Source: Nitrospirae bacterium GWF2_44_13
GTDB lineage: Bacteria > Nitrospirota > Thermodesulfovibrionia > Thermodesulfovibrionales > UBA1546
DNA: 64,000 bases
Assembly (NCBI GenBank): GCA_001805105.1
Contig: MHEE01000009.1
Coordinates: forward strand, 134,120-198,119
Reading direction: 5' to 3'
The notes under the pieces were generated by a model, which saw only the letters and a program-made list of their open reading frames with translations, was not told the DNA's origin and made no database searches. Below are positions 10,062 through 17,834 of this stretch, piece after piece; position 1 is the stretch's first letter, and every line of letters begins with the position of its first letter. The position numbers were made by a program, and so were the translations under genes.

Positions 10062-10080
10062 ACCGTATATTCGTCATGAA

Positions 10081-10704
10081 TTAATGTCCGTGTTCGTCCT
10101 TCTTCTTTCCTTCCTCAGGATTCTTGGGCGGTGTCCCTCGCATTTCAGAACCTGCGCCTGTTATGCATTCATATGCTTTTTTCATCTGATCCATCATCTC
10201 CATTTGAGATGCCTCGGTTGCTGTCTTGGGGTCTTTAATGTGCACTTCATGAATATCTATTGCTTTCTTAAGCCACTCCTCCGCACATTTCACTTTTGGT
10301 ATTCCTCCCATCATTTCCATGCGCTTTGACATCATCTTGTCCATCTTTTCATGCATCTTGTCCATTTCCATCATCATTTCTTTTTTCTCGGCAGGCTTTA
10401 CGCCTTTCATCATCTTCTTCTGCATCTGCATCATGTTCATCATCATCTGCACCATTGCCTTGTGTTCCTTCATCATCTGCTGGCACATCGGCATCATCTG
10501 CATCATAGGCATCTGCTGTCCCTCGCCCATTTGCTGTTTCATCATCTCCTGACACATAGGCATCATCGGCATTTTGCCTTCGCCGCCCATCATGCCCTGC
10601 CCCATCGGCCCTTTCTGTTCAGGTTTCATGCCTTCACCCATCTGCGCATACGCCGAAACGCTGAAAACAAACAAAACTGCAAAAACAATCGCTAACCTTT
10701 TCAT
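10081..10704 (-). CDS. Secreted Met-rich protein
   Basis: 207 aa. A signal peptide (MKRLAIVFAVLFVFSVSAYAQ) is followed by about 100 residues very rich in Met with Cys in PMCQEMM and PMCQQMM, then a helical segment with two further Cys (KVKCAEEW, AYECITG) and a His-containing tail. Met/Cys/His arrays are typical of periplasmic Cu(I)/Ag(I) binders, so copper or another soft metal is a reasonable ligand; this is inference supported only loosely by copA 3 kb away. An in-frame ATG at 10722 is rejected because AAGGAGG lies inside the codons it would add and stands just before ATG 10704. Confidence 0.75.
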   Translation of the reverse strand: MKRLAIVFAVLFVFSVSAYAQMGEGMKPEQKGPMGQGMMGGEGKMPMMPMCQEMMKQQMGEGQQMPMMQMMPMCQQMMKEHKAMVQMMMNMMQMQKKMMKGVKPAEKKEMMMEMDKMHEKMDKMMSKRMEMMGGIPKVKCAEEWLKKAIDIHEVHIKDPKTATEASQMEMMDQMKKAYECITGAGSEMRGTPPKNPEEGKKKDEHGH

Positions 10705-10715
10705 ATTCGTCCTCC

Positions 10716-10778
10716 TTAACAAGATTTATGACATTTACAAGACAACCCTTTCTTCTTCAATATCTTTTCTATCTTCAT
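10716..10778 (-). CDS. 20-aa Cys/Lys peptide, copy 1
   Basis: ORF of 20 codons: MKIEKILKKKGLSCKCHKSC. ATG is preceded by AAGGAGGTGAGAG, a near-perfect Shine-Dalgarno. The stop TAA merges into the AAGGAGG of the Met-rich protein gene, whose ATG is 11 bases later, so the two are likely coupled. A second ORF at 56867-56929 encodes a 20-aa peptide of the same pattern (MKIxKxxKK, then CKC, then SC at the end). The shared pattern and strong ribosome sites support translation. Function unknown; a metal-binding or leader role is possible. Confidence 0.6.
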   Translation of the reverse strand: MKIEKILKKKGLSCKCHKSC

Positions 10779-10932
10779 CTCTCACCTCCTTTTTTAGTAA
10801 AACAACAGATTCCCGTCAAAATCTCTTCGCTTTTTGCGAGTGCTACATAATCGCATATAAATTTGAAGGAATTATGAATATCTAAATCATCTCACATCTA
10901 AACTCATCCTGCAAGGGTCTGCATGAGATTCT

Positions 10933-11604
10933 TTATGCAGCTTTTTTCATGTCGTCATTCTCAAACCGAAGCGCCTTTTGGGGGCAGGCGGCAACGCAGG
11001 TTGAGCATTTGATGCAGTCGTTATCACCCATAATGCCGTCTTTTTTATATATGTGAGGACTTAATTGCATCGGACATACTTTTGAGCACAGCTTGCAGTC
11101 AACACATTTCTCATTGACGCTTAGAGGGTGTTTGCCTTCTGACATATAATTGCTCAGCGTGCCTATGGGGCAGATATGGCACCAGATGCGCTGCTGATAG
11201 ATAATGCCAAGGATGATGCCGGCTGAAGTTGTAACACTCAACAGTTTTACCATGGCAAGCCCTATCTTGTCTATATCACCCCATGACATATAAATCTGCG
11301 AACCAAGGATGCCAAACAGCAGGCTCAGCATGAAGATACGGAAGTGCTTTTTTCTGAAAAACGACGGGATTGTCCTTTTTGCGCTGAACTTTTGGAGAAA
11401 GAGGTCATAGAAGCTGCCTCGCGGGCACATCCAGTCGCACCACGCCCGCCCCTTATATAGCGCAATAGCAAGGGCCCCTGCCATGCATCCCAGGAGGAGA
11501 AATCCGAGCACCGGAAAAAACCAGCCGCCTATTACTACGAGAGGAAGTCCCAGCCACGTATATAATTGAAGTTTGGCTCTTTTTTTCTTAAACGCTACCG
11601 GCAT
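10933..11604 (-). CDS. NapH/MauN-type membrane ferredoxin
   Basis: 223 aa. About four transmembrane helices with two cytoplasmic CxxxCP motifs (WCDWMCPRG and WCHICPIG), then two 4Fe-4S ferredoxin clusters (CVDCKLCSKVCP, CIKCSTCVAACP). Family members pass quinol electrons to periplasmic or cytoplasmic reductases. ATG 11604 is used because AAAAGGAG precedes it and because it lies one base after the ArsR stop; an upstream in-frame start would lie inside arsR. Probably controlled by the ArsR-type repressor of the same operon. Confidence 0.85.
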   Translation of the reverse strand: MPVAFKKKRAKLQLYTWLGLPLVVIGGWFFPVLGFLLLGCMAGALAIALYKGRAWCDWMCPRGSFYDLFLQKFSAKRTIPSFFRKKHFRIFMLSLLFGILGSQIYMSWGDIDKIGLAMVKLLSVTTSAGIILGIIYQQRIWCHICPIGTLSNYMSEGKHPLSVNEKCVDCKLCSKVCPMQLSPHIYKKDGIMGDNDCIKCSTCVAACPQKALRFENDDMKKAA

Positions 11605-11605
11605 A

Positions 11606-12013
11606 TTATCTCCTTTTCCGTCTCTGCCTTTTCTTTTTATCCATAAATTTGAGGAATGTCTCCATGTCGCATTTTCCTGTTTTTTTCTGAAACTCATGAC
11701 AGTCAGACAGGGATTTCAGATCAGCTTTGAATGTTACGTCGCTTCTCAATTCTTCCTTGAGAATTTTTAATATGCGGGCCCAAGCAGGCTGCATGTTCTT
11801 CTTGATTGAGTAAAATATCATCTTCCCTTCGCGTCTTTCAGAAAGAAAATCTGCGTTGCTGAGAAGCGACAGATTCCTTGATACAAGGGGCTGCGATATC
11901 CCAAGGACTCCCATTATCTGGCATACGCACAGTTCTTTCCTCTGGAGGAGCAGAAGTATCCTCACCCTTGTCTCGTCGGACAGCAGTCCGAATATGTTCA
12001 CAACATATTTCAT
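11606..12013 (-). CDS. ArsR/SmtB-family repressor
   Basis: 135 aa. Winged helix with recognition helix SQPLVSRNLSLLSNADFL; ELCVCQIM matches the As(III)-sensing Cys-x-Cys site of ArsR. The C-terminal extension has two more Cys (SDCHEF, GKCDMET) that could complete or change the metal site. The ATG lies within a 30-bp palindrome (12011-12040) with no Shine-Dalgarno, so the mRNA may be leaderless and self-repressed. Downstream is a NapH-type ferredoxin, not an arsenite pump, so the inducer could be another thiol-reactive signal. Confidence 0.88.
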   Translation of the reverse strand: MKYVVNIFGLLSDETRVRILLLLQRKELCVCQIMGVLGISQPLVSRNLSLLSNADFLSERREGKMIFYSIKKNMQPAWARILKILKEELRSDVTFKADLKSLSDCHEFQKKTGKCDMETFLKFMDKKKRQRRKRR

Positions 12014-12040
12014 ATAAACATATTTATATATGATTATATG
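12011..12040. promoter_or_regulatory. AT-rich imperfect palindrome, candidate ArsR operator
   Basis: A 30-base stretch starts CATATAAACATAT and ends in ATATGATTATATG; its reverse complement agrees at nearly all positions. It covers the arsR start codon and faces the divergent tusA-moeB genes, which is the usual placement of ArsR-family operators. Confidence 0.6.
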
Positions 12041-12178
12041 AAAAAAGTCAAGAAAAAAGTATCATACAACTGCCGCCGAAAAGGTGCTGGGACTTTCTGA
12101 CGGTTTGATTGGCGGGTAGATTTTATGGCTGAAAATATTATAAACTGTAAGCACAAATTTCAAAATGGGCATTAAACA

Positions 12179-12427
12179 ATGGCAGAAGACATTAAAGCTG
12201 ACAAGAAGATTAATATCAAAGGACTTGTGTGCCCGTACACGTTTGTAAAGGCAAAACTGGCTGTTGAGGATATGGAGGTCGGGCAGGTTCTTGAGATACT
12301 CCTTGATTATGAGGAAGCGTTAAGAAGCATCCCCAAATCAATGGAAGACCACGGGCAGAAGGTCTTAAAAGTTGAAAAAATAAATGATACTGATTGGATA
12401 CTTGTTATAAGGAAGGAAAAGGAATGA
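12179..12427 (+). CDS. TusA-family sulfur carrier protein
   Basis: 82 aa, typical length. GLVCPYTFVKAKLAVEDM contains the sulfur-carrying Cys in a CPxx motif (CPYT in place of CPxP), followed by the family's VLEILLDYEEALRSIP. Members relay persulfide sulfur to tRNA thiolation, Moco or dissimilatory sulfur enzymes. Overlaps the start of the MoeB-like gene by ATGA, so the pair probably supplies an E1-like sulfur activation step. Confidence 0.88.
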   Translation: MAEDIKADKKINIKGLVCPYTFVKAKLAVEDMEVGQVLEILLDYEEALRSIPKSMEDHGQKVLKVEKINDTDWILVIRKEKE

Positions 12428-13230
12428 GCGAATTCACGGAAGACCAGCTTCAGCGATACAGCCGTCATATAATTCTTCCCGAGGTTGGCGGAAAAGGACA
12501 GAAAAAACTGCTTAATGCAAAGGTTTTTATAATCGGAGCAGGAGGACTGGGATGCCCTGTCGGTTACTATCTTGCTGCTGCCGGCGTCGGGACAATAGCA
12601 ATGATAGATAATGACGAGGTTGAGTTAAGCAATCTTCAGAGGCAGATTGCGCATAGCGTTAAGACACTCGGGAAACCTAAGGTTGAATCAGCAAAAAACA
12701 CCTTTGAGTCCTTAAATCCTGATGTGAATGTCATAGCGCTCAAGCAGAGAATTTCAAAAGACAACATTATGGATCTTATAAAAGATTACGATGTCGTAGT
12801 TGACGGAAGCGATAATTTCCCGACGCGGTATCTTGTTAACGATGCCTGTGTAATGGCAGGAAAGCCGCTTGTAAGCGGCGCAATCCTGAGATTTGAAGGG
12901 CAGGTTACAACGATTATTCCCGGAGAGGGTCATTGCTATAGGTGCCTGTTTGAAGAAATGCCTCCTGCAGGCCTTGTCCCGTCATGCCAGGAAGCGGGCG
13001 TGCTCGGAGTGCTTCCCGGAGTTGTAGGCGGCCTTCAGGCAACAGAGGTATTGAAGCTTATACTCGGCAAAGGGGATGTTTTAAAAAATGAACTGCTGAT
13101 TTATAACGCACTCAAGACAACTTTCAGGAAAGTCAAAGTTCCTAAGAATCCTGACTGCCCTGTATGCGGCAGCAACCCTACCATCAAGAAACTTCTTGAT
13201 TATGACGCTGAATACTGCACTATGCAGTAG
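12424..13230 (+). CDS. moeB: MoeB/ThiF/HesA-family adenylyltransferase
   Basis: 268 aa. Rossmann nucleotide site GAGGLGCPVG (residues 38-47), Asp in MIDNDEVELSNLQRQ, and zinc Cys pairs CYRC and CPVC. It adenylates the C-terminal Gly-Gly of MoaD/ThiS-type sulfur carriers. Start ATG 12424 overlaps the TusA stop; an upstream reading from 12394 would run inside tusA. No ubiquitin-like partner is adjacent, so the carrier served is unknown. Followed by a strong hairpin. Confidence 0.88.
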   Translation: MSEFTEDQLQRYSRHIILPEVGGKGQKKLLNAKVFIIGAGGLGCPVGYYLAAAGVGTIAMIDNDEVELSNLQRQIAHSVKTLGKPKVESAKNTFESLNPDVNVIALKQRISKDNIMDLIKDYDVVVDGSDNFPTRYLVNDACVMAGKPLVSGAILRFEGQVTTIIPGEGHCYRCLFEEMPPAGLVPSCQEAGVLGVLPGVVGGLQATEVLKLILGKGDVLKNELLIYNALKTTFRKVKVPKNPDCPVCGSNPTIKKLLDYDAEYCTMQ

Positions 13231-13237
13231 TTTTCAG

Positions 13238-13275
13238 CATAGAGAGGAGGCAATAATCTTTGCCTCCTCTCTATG
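13238..13275 (+). terminator. Strong hairpin after moeB
   Basis: 16-bp perfect stem (CATAGAGAGGAGGCAA and its complement) with a 6-base loop, 8 bases after the moeB stop. No T-tract directly follows, so it may be a processing or stability hairpin rather than a pure intrinsic terminator. Confidence 0.65.
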
Positions 13276-13289
13276 AGCCATTACCCTGA

Positions 13290-13318
13290 TTGAATTTATT
13301 AGAGCTTTTTGGTATTAT
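13290..13318 (+). promoter_or_regulatory. Sigma70-type promoter of scpB
   Basis: TTGAAT, 17 bases, TATTAT. The -10 ends only 12 bases before the scpB ATG and no Shine-Dalgarno precedes that ATG, which predicts a leaderless or almost leaderless mRNA. Confidence 0.55.
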
Positions 13319-13330
13319 TTCATAATTTGT

Positions 13331-13861
13331 ATGGAAGACAGAGATAAGAAATATTTGCTTGAAGCAATGCTTTTTCTTTCGGGTGAGCCTGTAACACTGC
13401 CGTCTTTGAAGGATGTCACAGAGATGCAGGAGACTGAACTGAAAAAATTTATGGACGAGCTTATGGCAGAGTACAGGGAGAGAAACGGCGGGGTACTGAT
13501 CACCGAGATAGCCAACGGTTATCAGATGATAACAAACACTGCGTATGCTCCTTTTCTGAAAAAATTCAGGGCCAAGAGCGCCGTTGCAAAACTTTCGGCA
13601 TCAGCCCTTGAGACACTTGCAATAATCGCATACAGGCAGCCAATCATCAAGGCTGAGATAGAACAATTAAGAAGCGTAAATTCAGACGGAGTTGTAAAGA
13701 CGCTCCTTGACAGAAAACTTGTAAAGATACTCGGGAGAAAAGAAGCTCCGGGCAGGCCCCTGCTTTACGGAACGACAAAAGAGTTTCTGCAGTATTTCGG
13801 GTTAAAAGACCTTACAGGGCTACCCACACTCAGAGACATAGAAAGGGAAGAGGCTGCTTGA
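13331..13861 (+). CDS. scpB: Segregation and condensation protein B
   Basis: 176 aa, normal length. Two winged-helix domains; the family signatures LEAMLFLSGEPV and LETLAIIAYRQPIIKAEIEQLR are clear, with GRPLLYGTTKEFLQYFGL near the end. It forms the kleisin-associated part of the SMC-ScpAB condensin. scpA is not adjacent. The next gene starts 16 bases later behind AGGAGG. Confidence 0.95.
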   Translation: MEDRDKKYLLEAMLFLSGEPVTLPSLKDVTEMQETELKKFMDELMAEYRERNGGVLITEIANGYQMITNTAYAPFLKKFRAKSAVAKLSASALETLAIIAYRQPIIKAEIEQLRSVNSDGVVKTLLDRKLVKILGRKEAPGRPLLYGTTKEFLQYFGLKDLTGLPTLRDIEREEAA

Positions 13862-13877
13862 TAACAGGAGGAAACAC

Positions 13878-14723
13878 ATGAAAAGATTTTGCCTTGCTGC
13901 CGCAATATTATTAATTTTTTCAACATATTCATATGCGGATGTGACATATAAAATAAAAAAAGGCGACACCCTTTCCGGAGTCTCAAAAAAATTCAAGGTC
14001 ACCGCTAAGGAAATCCGCAGCCTTAACAATCTAAAAAAATCATCAAAGCTTAAAATAGGACAGGCCTTAATAGTCAGGAAGACCGGCCCAAAGACCTACA
14101 CTGTCAGAAAAGGCGACAGCATTAACAGGATTGCAAAAAAATTCAAAGTTGATGTTGTAGAACTGAAAGATATCAATCTTCTCGACTCTGATTCCTTGAG
14201 GCCAGGACAAAAACTCCTCCTTGAAGCTGAACCTGAAGTTGAAATTTCACAAATAAATTTGGAGGAAGAGATAAAGAATATCTCGGAATCAGAAGAAATA
14301 GCTCAGATGAATGCAAAAGACCGGCTCATATTATTCGCAAAAAAGTTTATTAACATCCCGTATAAATTCGGCGGGAACAGCATTATGGGCATTGACTGTT
14401 CAGCGTATGTTCAGAAAGTCTACAGCCTGATAGGAATAACCATCCCGCGTTCGGCAAGGCTTCAGTTCAAGGAAGGAGAAATCGTTGACAGGGATTCTCT
14501 CTCTATCGGCGACCTTGTGTTTTTCAGGACCTATGCCTCATTCCCTTCTCATGTAGGCATATATCTGGGGAACGACCTTTTCATACACGCATCTTCAAAG
14601 GGTAAAAAAGTCAGCATAGACAGCCTTACAACTCCATACTACTTCAAGAGGTTTATAGGCGGGAAACGCTTCATCATGGACAATGCTGAAATAGAAATAA
14701 CAAAACAGCTCCACGAAGGATAG
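13878..14723 (+). CDS. LysM and NlpC/P60 peptidoglycan endopeptidase
   Basis: 281 aa. Signal peptide (about 1-20), two LysM domains (about 23-66 and 73-117, YKIKKGDTLSGVSKKF and YTVRKGDSINRIAKKF), a short acidic linker and an NlpC/P60 domain with Cys174 (GIDCSAYVQ), His225 (PSHVGIYLG) and His237 (FIHAS). Predicted to cleave stem-peptide D-gamma-Glu-diaminopimelate bonds in the periplasm. ATG follows AGGAGGAAACAC. Convergent with moeA, stop codons 2 bases apart. Confidence 0.93.
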   Translation: MKRFCLAAAILLIFSTYSYADVTYKIKKGDTLSGVSKKFKVTAKEIRSLNNLKKSSKLKIGQALIVRKTGPKTYTVRKGDSINRIAKKFKVDVVELKDINLLDSDSLRPGQKLLLEAEPEVEISQINLEEEIKNISESEEIAQMNAKDRLILFAKKFINIPYKFGGNSIMGIDCSAYVQKVYSLIGITIPRSARLQFKEGEIVDRDSLSIGDLVFFRTYASFPSHVGIYLGNDLFIHASSKGKKVSIDSLTTPYYFKRFIGGKRFIMDNAEIEITKQLHEG

Positions 14724-14725
14724 CA

Positions 14726-16654
14726 TCAGCCATCATACATAACCTTGCCCATATCGCTTACGTCATAACCTCCGAGCTTTGCAACCATATCCCTGAATTC
14801 ATTATCTTCCCTGATAATGCTTAACAGAGCCCTTATCATATCTGTATTGTATAATTCAAACGGAATCGCAAGGTCATACCGTTCCTTTGCAACAGGAATA
14901 AAATCAAGCTCAAGCGCTTTCGCCGATGCAAGAATTGCAAGTCCCGTGTCTGCGATGCCGGTAAGCACCGCTGATGCAACACCCATGTGGGTATATTCCT
15001 CTCTTTCATATCCTTTCACATCTTCAGGTTTTATTCTGAATTCCCGCAGGTGTTTGTCTGTCAATAACCTGGTCCCTGCACCTGCCTGCCGGTTTATAAA
15101 AACAACATCCTCCCTTGTCAGGTCTTTAAATCCTTTTATATTTTTCGGATTGCCTTTCAGCACAAGAAGCCCCTGCTCCCTGTAAACTAAATTTACGAGA
15201 ACAATCCTTCTGTCAGAAAGAAGTCTTTTAATAGAAGATACATTATATTCTCCTGTCTCCTCGTCAAGCAGGTGTGTTCCTGCAATATGCGCCTCTCCTT
15301 TTTTTAAAGCCATCAACCCGCCCATTGAACCGGCATGGGCTGACGAAAGCGAGAGTTTCGGATATTTCTTTTTCAGTGAATTTGCAAGCAGGTCAAGCGC
15401 ATTATCATGGCTTCCAATGCATACTATTGTATTTTCTATTTCGTTTTTTGTTCTAAGCAGTTCTACATTCACCTCTGAACCTGCGCCTATTCCCTCAGAC
15501 ATGGCAGGTATTCTTACAAAACCATCCGCGCGCACAAGCGACATCAACACTCCCGCCCCGCGCGAAACAGGAGTGGCAATGAATTTATCTCCGACCTTCC
15601 CTATCTTGACCCTTAAAAATTCTTCCTGCCCGAGAGTTGAGGCAGCCTGTCTTGAAAGGACTGCCTGCAAAATCTCCGGGGGATCCATTTCTATCCCCTG
15701 CCATCTGTAAATCACAGGCTTTCCGAAAAGATTAAACGTTATGAATGCTGACACGGGATATCCCGGAATGCCGAGCACAGGCTTATTTCTAACAATCCCT
15801 GCCATCACAGGCTTGCCGGGCTTTATGCTTACACCGTGAAATATTATTTCACCGGTTTCGCTTATGGCTCTTGATGTAAAATCCTCAGAACCTGAAGATG
15901 CGCCCGCATTTACGACAACCATGTCCCCTGCCTTATGCGCCTCTAAAATTGCTTCCTTTAACATGTCAATATTATCAGGGACAATTCTGAACCTGACAGG
16001 CTCTCCTCCCCATTCGGAAACAAGACCGCTGAGCATCCTTGAATTGTATTCAATAATATCTCCTCTTTTTAAATTGGTTCCGGGCTCTACGATTTCGGTG
16101 CCTGTCGGGATAATCACCACCTTCGGTTTTCTCCTGACTTTAATATCTACATGACCTCCTGCAAGCATTGCGCCTACATCAACAGGCCTTATTCTATGAT
16201 TTTCAGGAAGTATAAGCTCTGTGGCAACAATATCCTCGCCAATCACCCTTACATTCTGCCATGGAGTTGCAGGCTCGGTAATCTCAATGTGGCCTTCATG
16301 CACATTTACATCTTCTATCATTATCACTGTATTAAAAACATCGGACATCGGGTCTCCTGTGTCAACATAAACCGCCTGCTCACCGAGTTTAAGTTTTTTG
16401 GGGGATGTCTCGGACGCGCCAAAGGTTTCCTGATATTTAACGGCATATCCGTCCATTGCAGATGAATGATAGAAAGGAGATGAGAGCCTTGCTGTCACCG
16501 GTTCTGCTGTTATCCTTCCGAGGGATTCCGAGACCATTACTCTTTCTCCGGGAAAAGCTATAAGAAAACCCTGTGATTCAAGCCTTCTGAGCCATTTTTC
16601 TATGGCCTCATTCAGCGGGGTTGTCTCAAGATAAATCTCACGCTTTAATTCCAC
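14726..16654 (-). CDS. moeA: MoeA fused to a periplasmic-binding-protein-like domain
   Basis: 642 aa. Residues about 1-405 are a complete molybdopterin molybdenumtransferase (HSSAMDGYAV, VDTGDPMSD, VVVNAGASSGSEDF, PGKPVMAGI, PGYPVSAF). Residues about 410-640 are a PBP-like substrate-binding fold (IVCIGSHDNALDLLANSL, INRQAGAGTRLLTD, HMGVASAVLTGIADTGLAI). Such MoeA-PBP fusions are known; the PBP part may bind molybdate, tungstate or a cofactor precursor. GTG start. Moco is needed by nitrate- or formate-type enzymes, none of which is in the window. Confidence 0.92.
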   Translation of the reverse strand: MELKREIYLETTPLNEAIEKWLRRLESQGFLIAFPGERVMVSESLGRITAEPVTARLSSPFYHSSAMDGYAVKYQETFGASETSPKKLKLGEQAVYVDTGDPMSDVFNTVIMIEDVNVHEGHIEITEPATPWQNVRVIGEDIVATELILPENHRIRPVDVGAMLAGGHVDIKVRRKPKVVIIPTGTEIVEPGTNLKRGDIIEYNSRMLSGLVSEWGGEPVRFRIVPDNIDMLKEAILEAHKAGDMVVVNAGASSGSEDFTSRAISETGEIIFHGVSIKPGKPVMAGIVRNKPVLGIPGYPVSAFITFNLFGKPVIYRWQGIEMDPPEILQAVLSRQAASTLGQEEFLRVKIGKVGDKFIATPVSRGAGVLMSLVRADGFVRIPAMSEGIGAGSEVNVELLRTKNEIENTIVCIGSHDNALDLLANSLKKKYPKLSLSSAHAGSMGGLMALKKGEAHIAGTHLLDEETGEYNVSSIKRLLSDRRIVLVNLVYREQGLLVLKGNPKNIKGFKDLTREDVVFINRQAGAGTRLLTDKHLREFRIKPEDVKGYEREEYTHMGVASAVLTGIADTGLAILASAKALELDFIPVAKERYDLAIPFELYNTDMIRALLSIIREDNEFRDMVAKLGGYDVSDMGKVMYDG

Positions 16655-16718
16655 CTCTTTAATGTCTCCGGGTTTTTATTGATTGTATAGGTTCCAAAAG
16701 AAAGCTTTTCTAACAGGG

Positions 16719-17834
16719 TTAAAATCTCAAAAATGCTCCTATACCACCTGCGTCTGACAGCTCTTTATTCTCTGCTATCACTTCTATCTGCGAACCTTGT
16801 TCCACTGCTCTCTGCGCTGCGAGGTCAGTAAGATAATTGACTTCCTCCATCCCCCCCTTACAATAAGGGCAGACAGATACTTTCTGCTTTGAAAGATTCC
16901 TGCAGTTCCGGCATTCGTAGCCTTCATCTTTAAAATTCTTCAGTAATACGAGCTTCCGTATTCTTCCTTCTTGAAGCGCATTTATAACATCCTCTATGCC
17001 TATTACTGCATTCTGCCCTTTACCTGCTGCTGTCAGCAAATCAGAAACAATCGCCTTCTCCGCCATGCTCTCAGACTCGCTTATCACAGGTTTGACTTTT
17101 TCAAATACATCATTGACATTCGCAAACATCTCGGCATGAAAAGCGCCCACAATCTTTTTACTGACTGCACTTGGAAGCATCTCCCTTACCTTTGCAACGG
17201 CGTCGTCGGAACCTCCTGTTATTATCCTTTCTATCCGCTCAGCTGCCAGAAATGACTCCAGTTTTTTTACTACGTCTTTTATATGCAGGCTTACATGATA
17301 ATCTATATGCCGTTCAAATCTGTGTCCTGACAGAGAAAACCATCCTCCTCTTTTATGTTTTCCCGGCACATCATGAGTATGCACCTCGCCGTATTCCTCT
17401 ATCTCGCCAAGATGCACGAGGAACAAACGCGCAGATTCCTTGTCAACAAGAAGCACAGCATACTGTTTATAGTTATCAAGTATATCAAGCAAAGGTTCTA
17501 TGTATGGAGTCTTATCCGCTATTATTGCGTTCTTTACAGGGACAGCAAGATGATACTCCTTCCAGAATGACTTTTCAGAAGAAGTGATGATGGCCAATCC
17601 TTTTTTGAATTCCCTCTTATTGCTGGTAACAAAAGCCTCAAGCTTTTCAATGTCATTTTTAATCTTTTTAAATATTTTCCTGTCTTCCTCTTCCGAAAAT
17701 TTTTTAAGCATATTCTTGAGATGTATAACATAATCTCCCTTTGTACCGGGGCTTACATTAAGATAGAGGCTTACAAAATAGCTACCATCCGCCTGAAGTG
17801 TTGTGATTTCTTTTAGCTCTTCCCTGTTAAGCAT
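16719..17834 (-). CDS. Bacterial archaeo-eukaryotic release-factor-like protein (baeRF)
   Basis: 371 aa. Resembles eRF1/Vms1-type domains: N-terminal ADGSYFVSLYLNVSP, a middle segment KHKRGGWFSLSGHRFERHIDYH, a loop IITGGSDDAV, and a C-terminal zinc ribbon (YECRNCRNL and VCPYCKGG). Bacterial members are linked to ribosome rescue but biochemistry is sparse. ATG 17834 follows AAGGAGGCACAA and overlaps the 3' end of the AI-2E transporter gene by 8 bases, so the two are coupled. An ATG at 17870 is less likely. Confidence 0.78.
   Translation of the reverse strand: MLNREELKEITTLQADGSYFVSLYLNVSPGTKGDYVIHLKNMLKKFSEEEDRKIFKKIKNDIEKLEAFVTSNKREFKKGLAIITSSEKSFWKEYHLAVPVKNAIIADKTPYIEPLLDILDNYKQYAVLLVDKESARLFLVHLGEIEEYGEVHTHDVPGKHKRGGWFSLSGHRFERHIDYHVSLHIKDVVKKLESFLAAERIERIITGGSDDAVAKVREMLPSAVSKKIVGAFHAEMFANVNDVFEKVKPVISESESMAEKAIVSDLLTAAGKGQNAVIGIEDVINALQEGRIRKLVLLKNFKDEGYECRNCRNLSKQKVSVCPYCKGGMEEVNYLTDLAAQRAVEQGSQIEVIAENKELSDAGGIGAFLRF

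Noticed and set aside
10351..10695. Long plus-strand ORF very rich in His and Leu
   Set aside because: It is the complement of the Met-rich gene: ATG codons read backwards give CAT (His). The minus-strand frame has a signal peptide and ribosome site.
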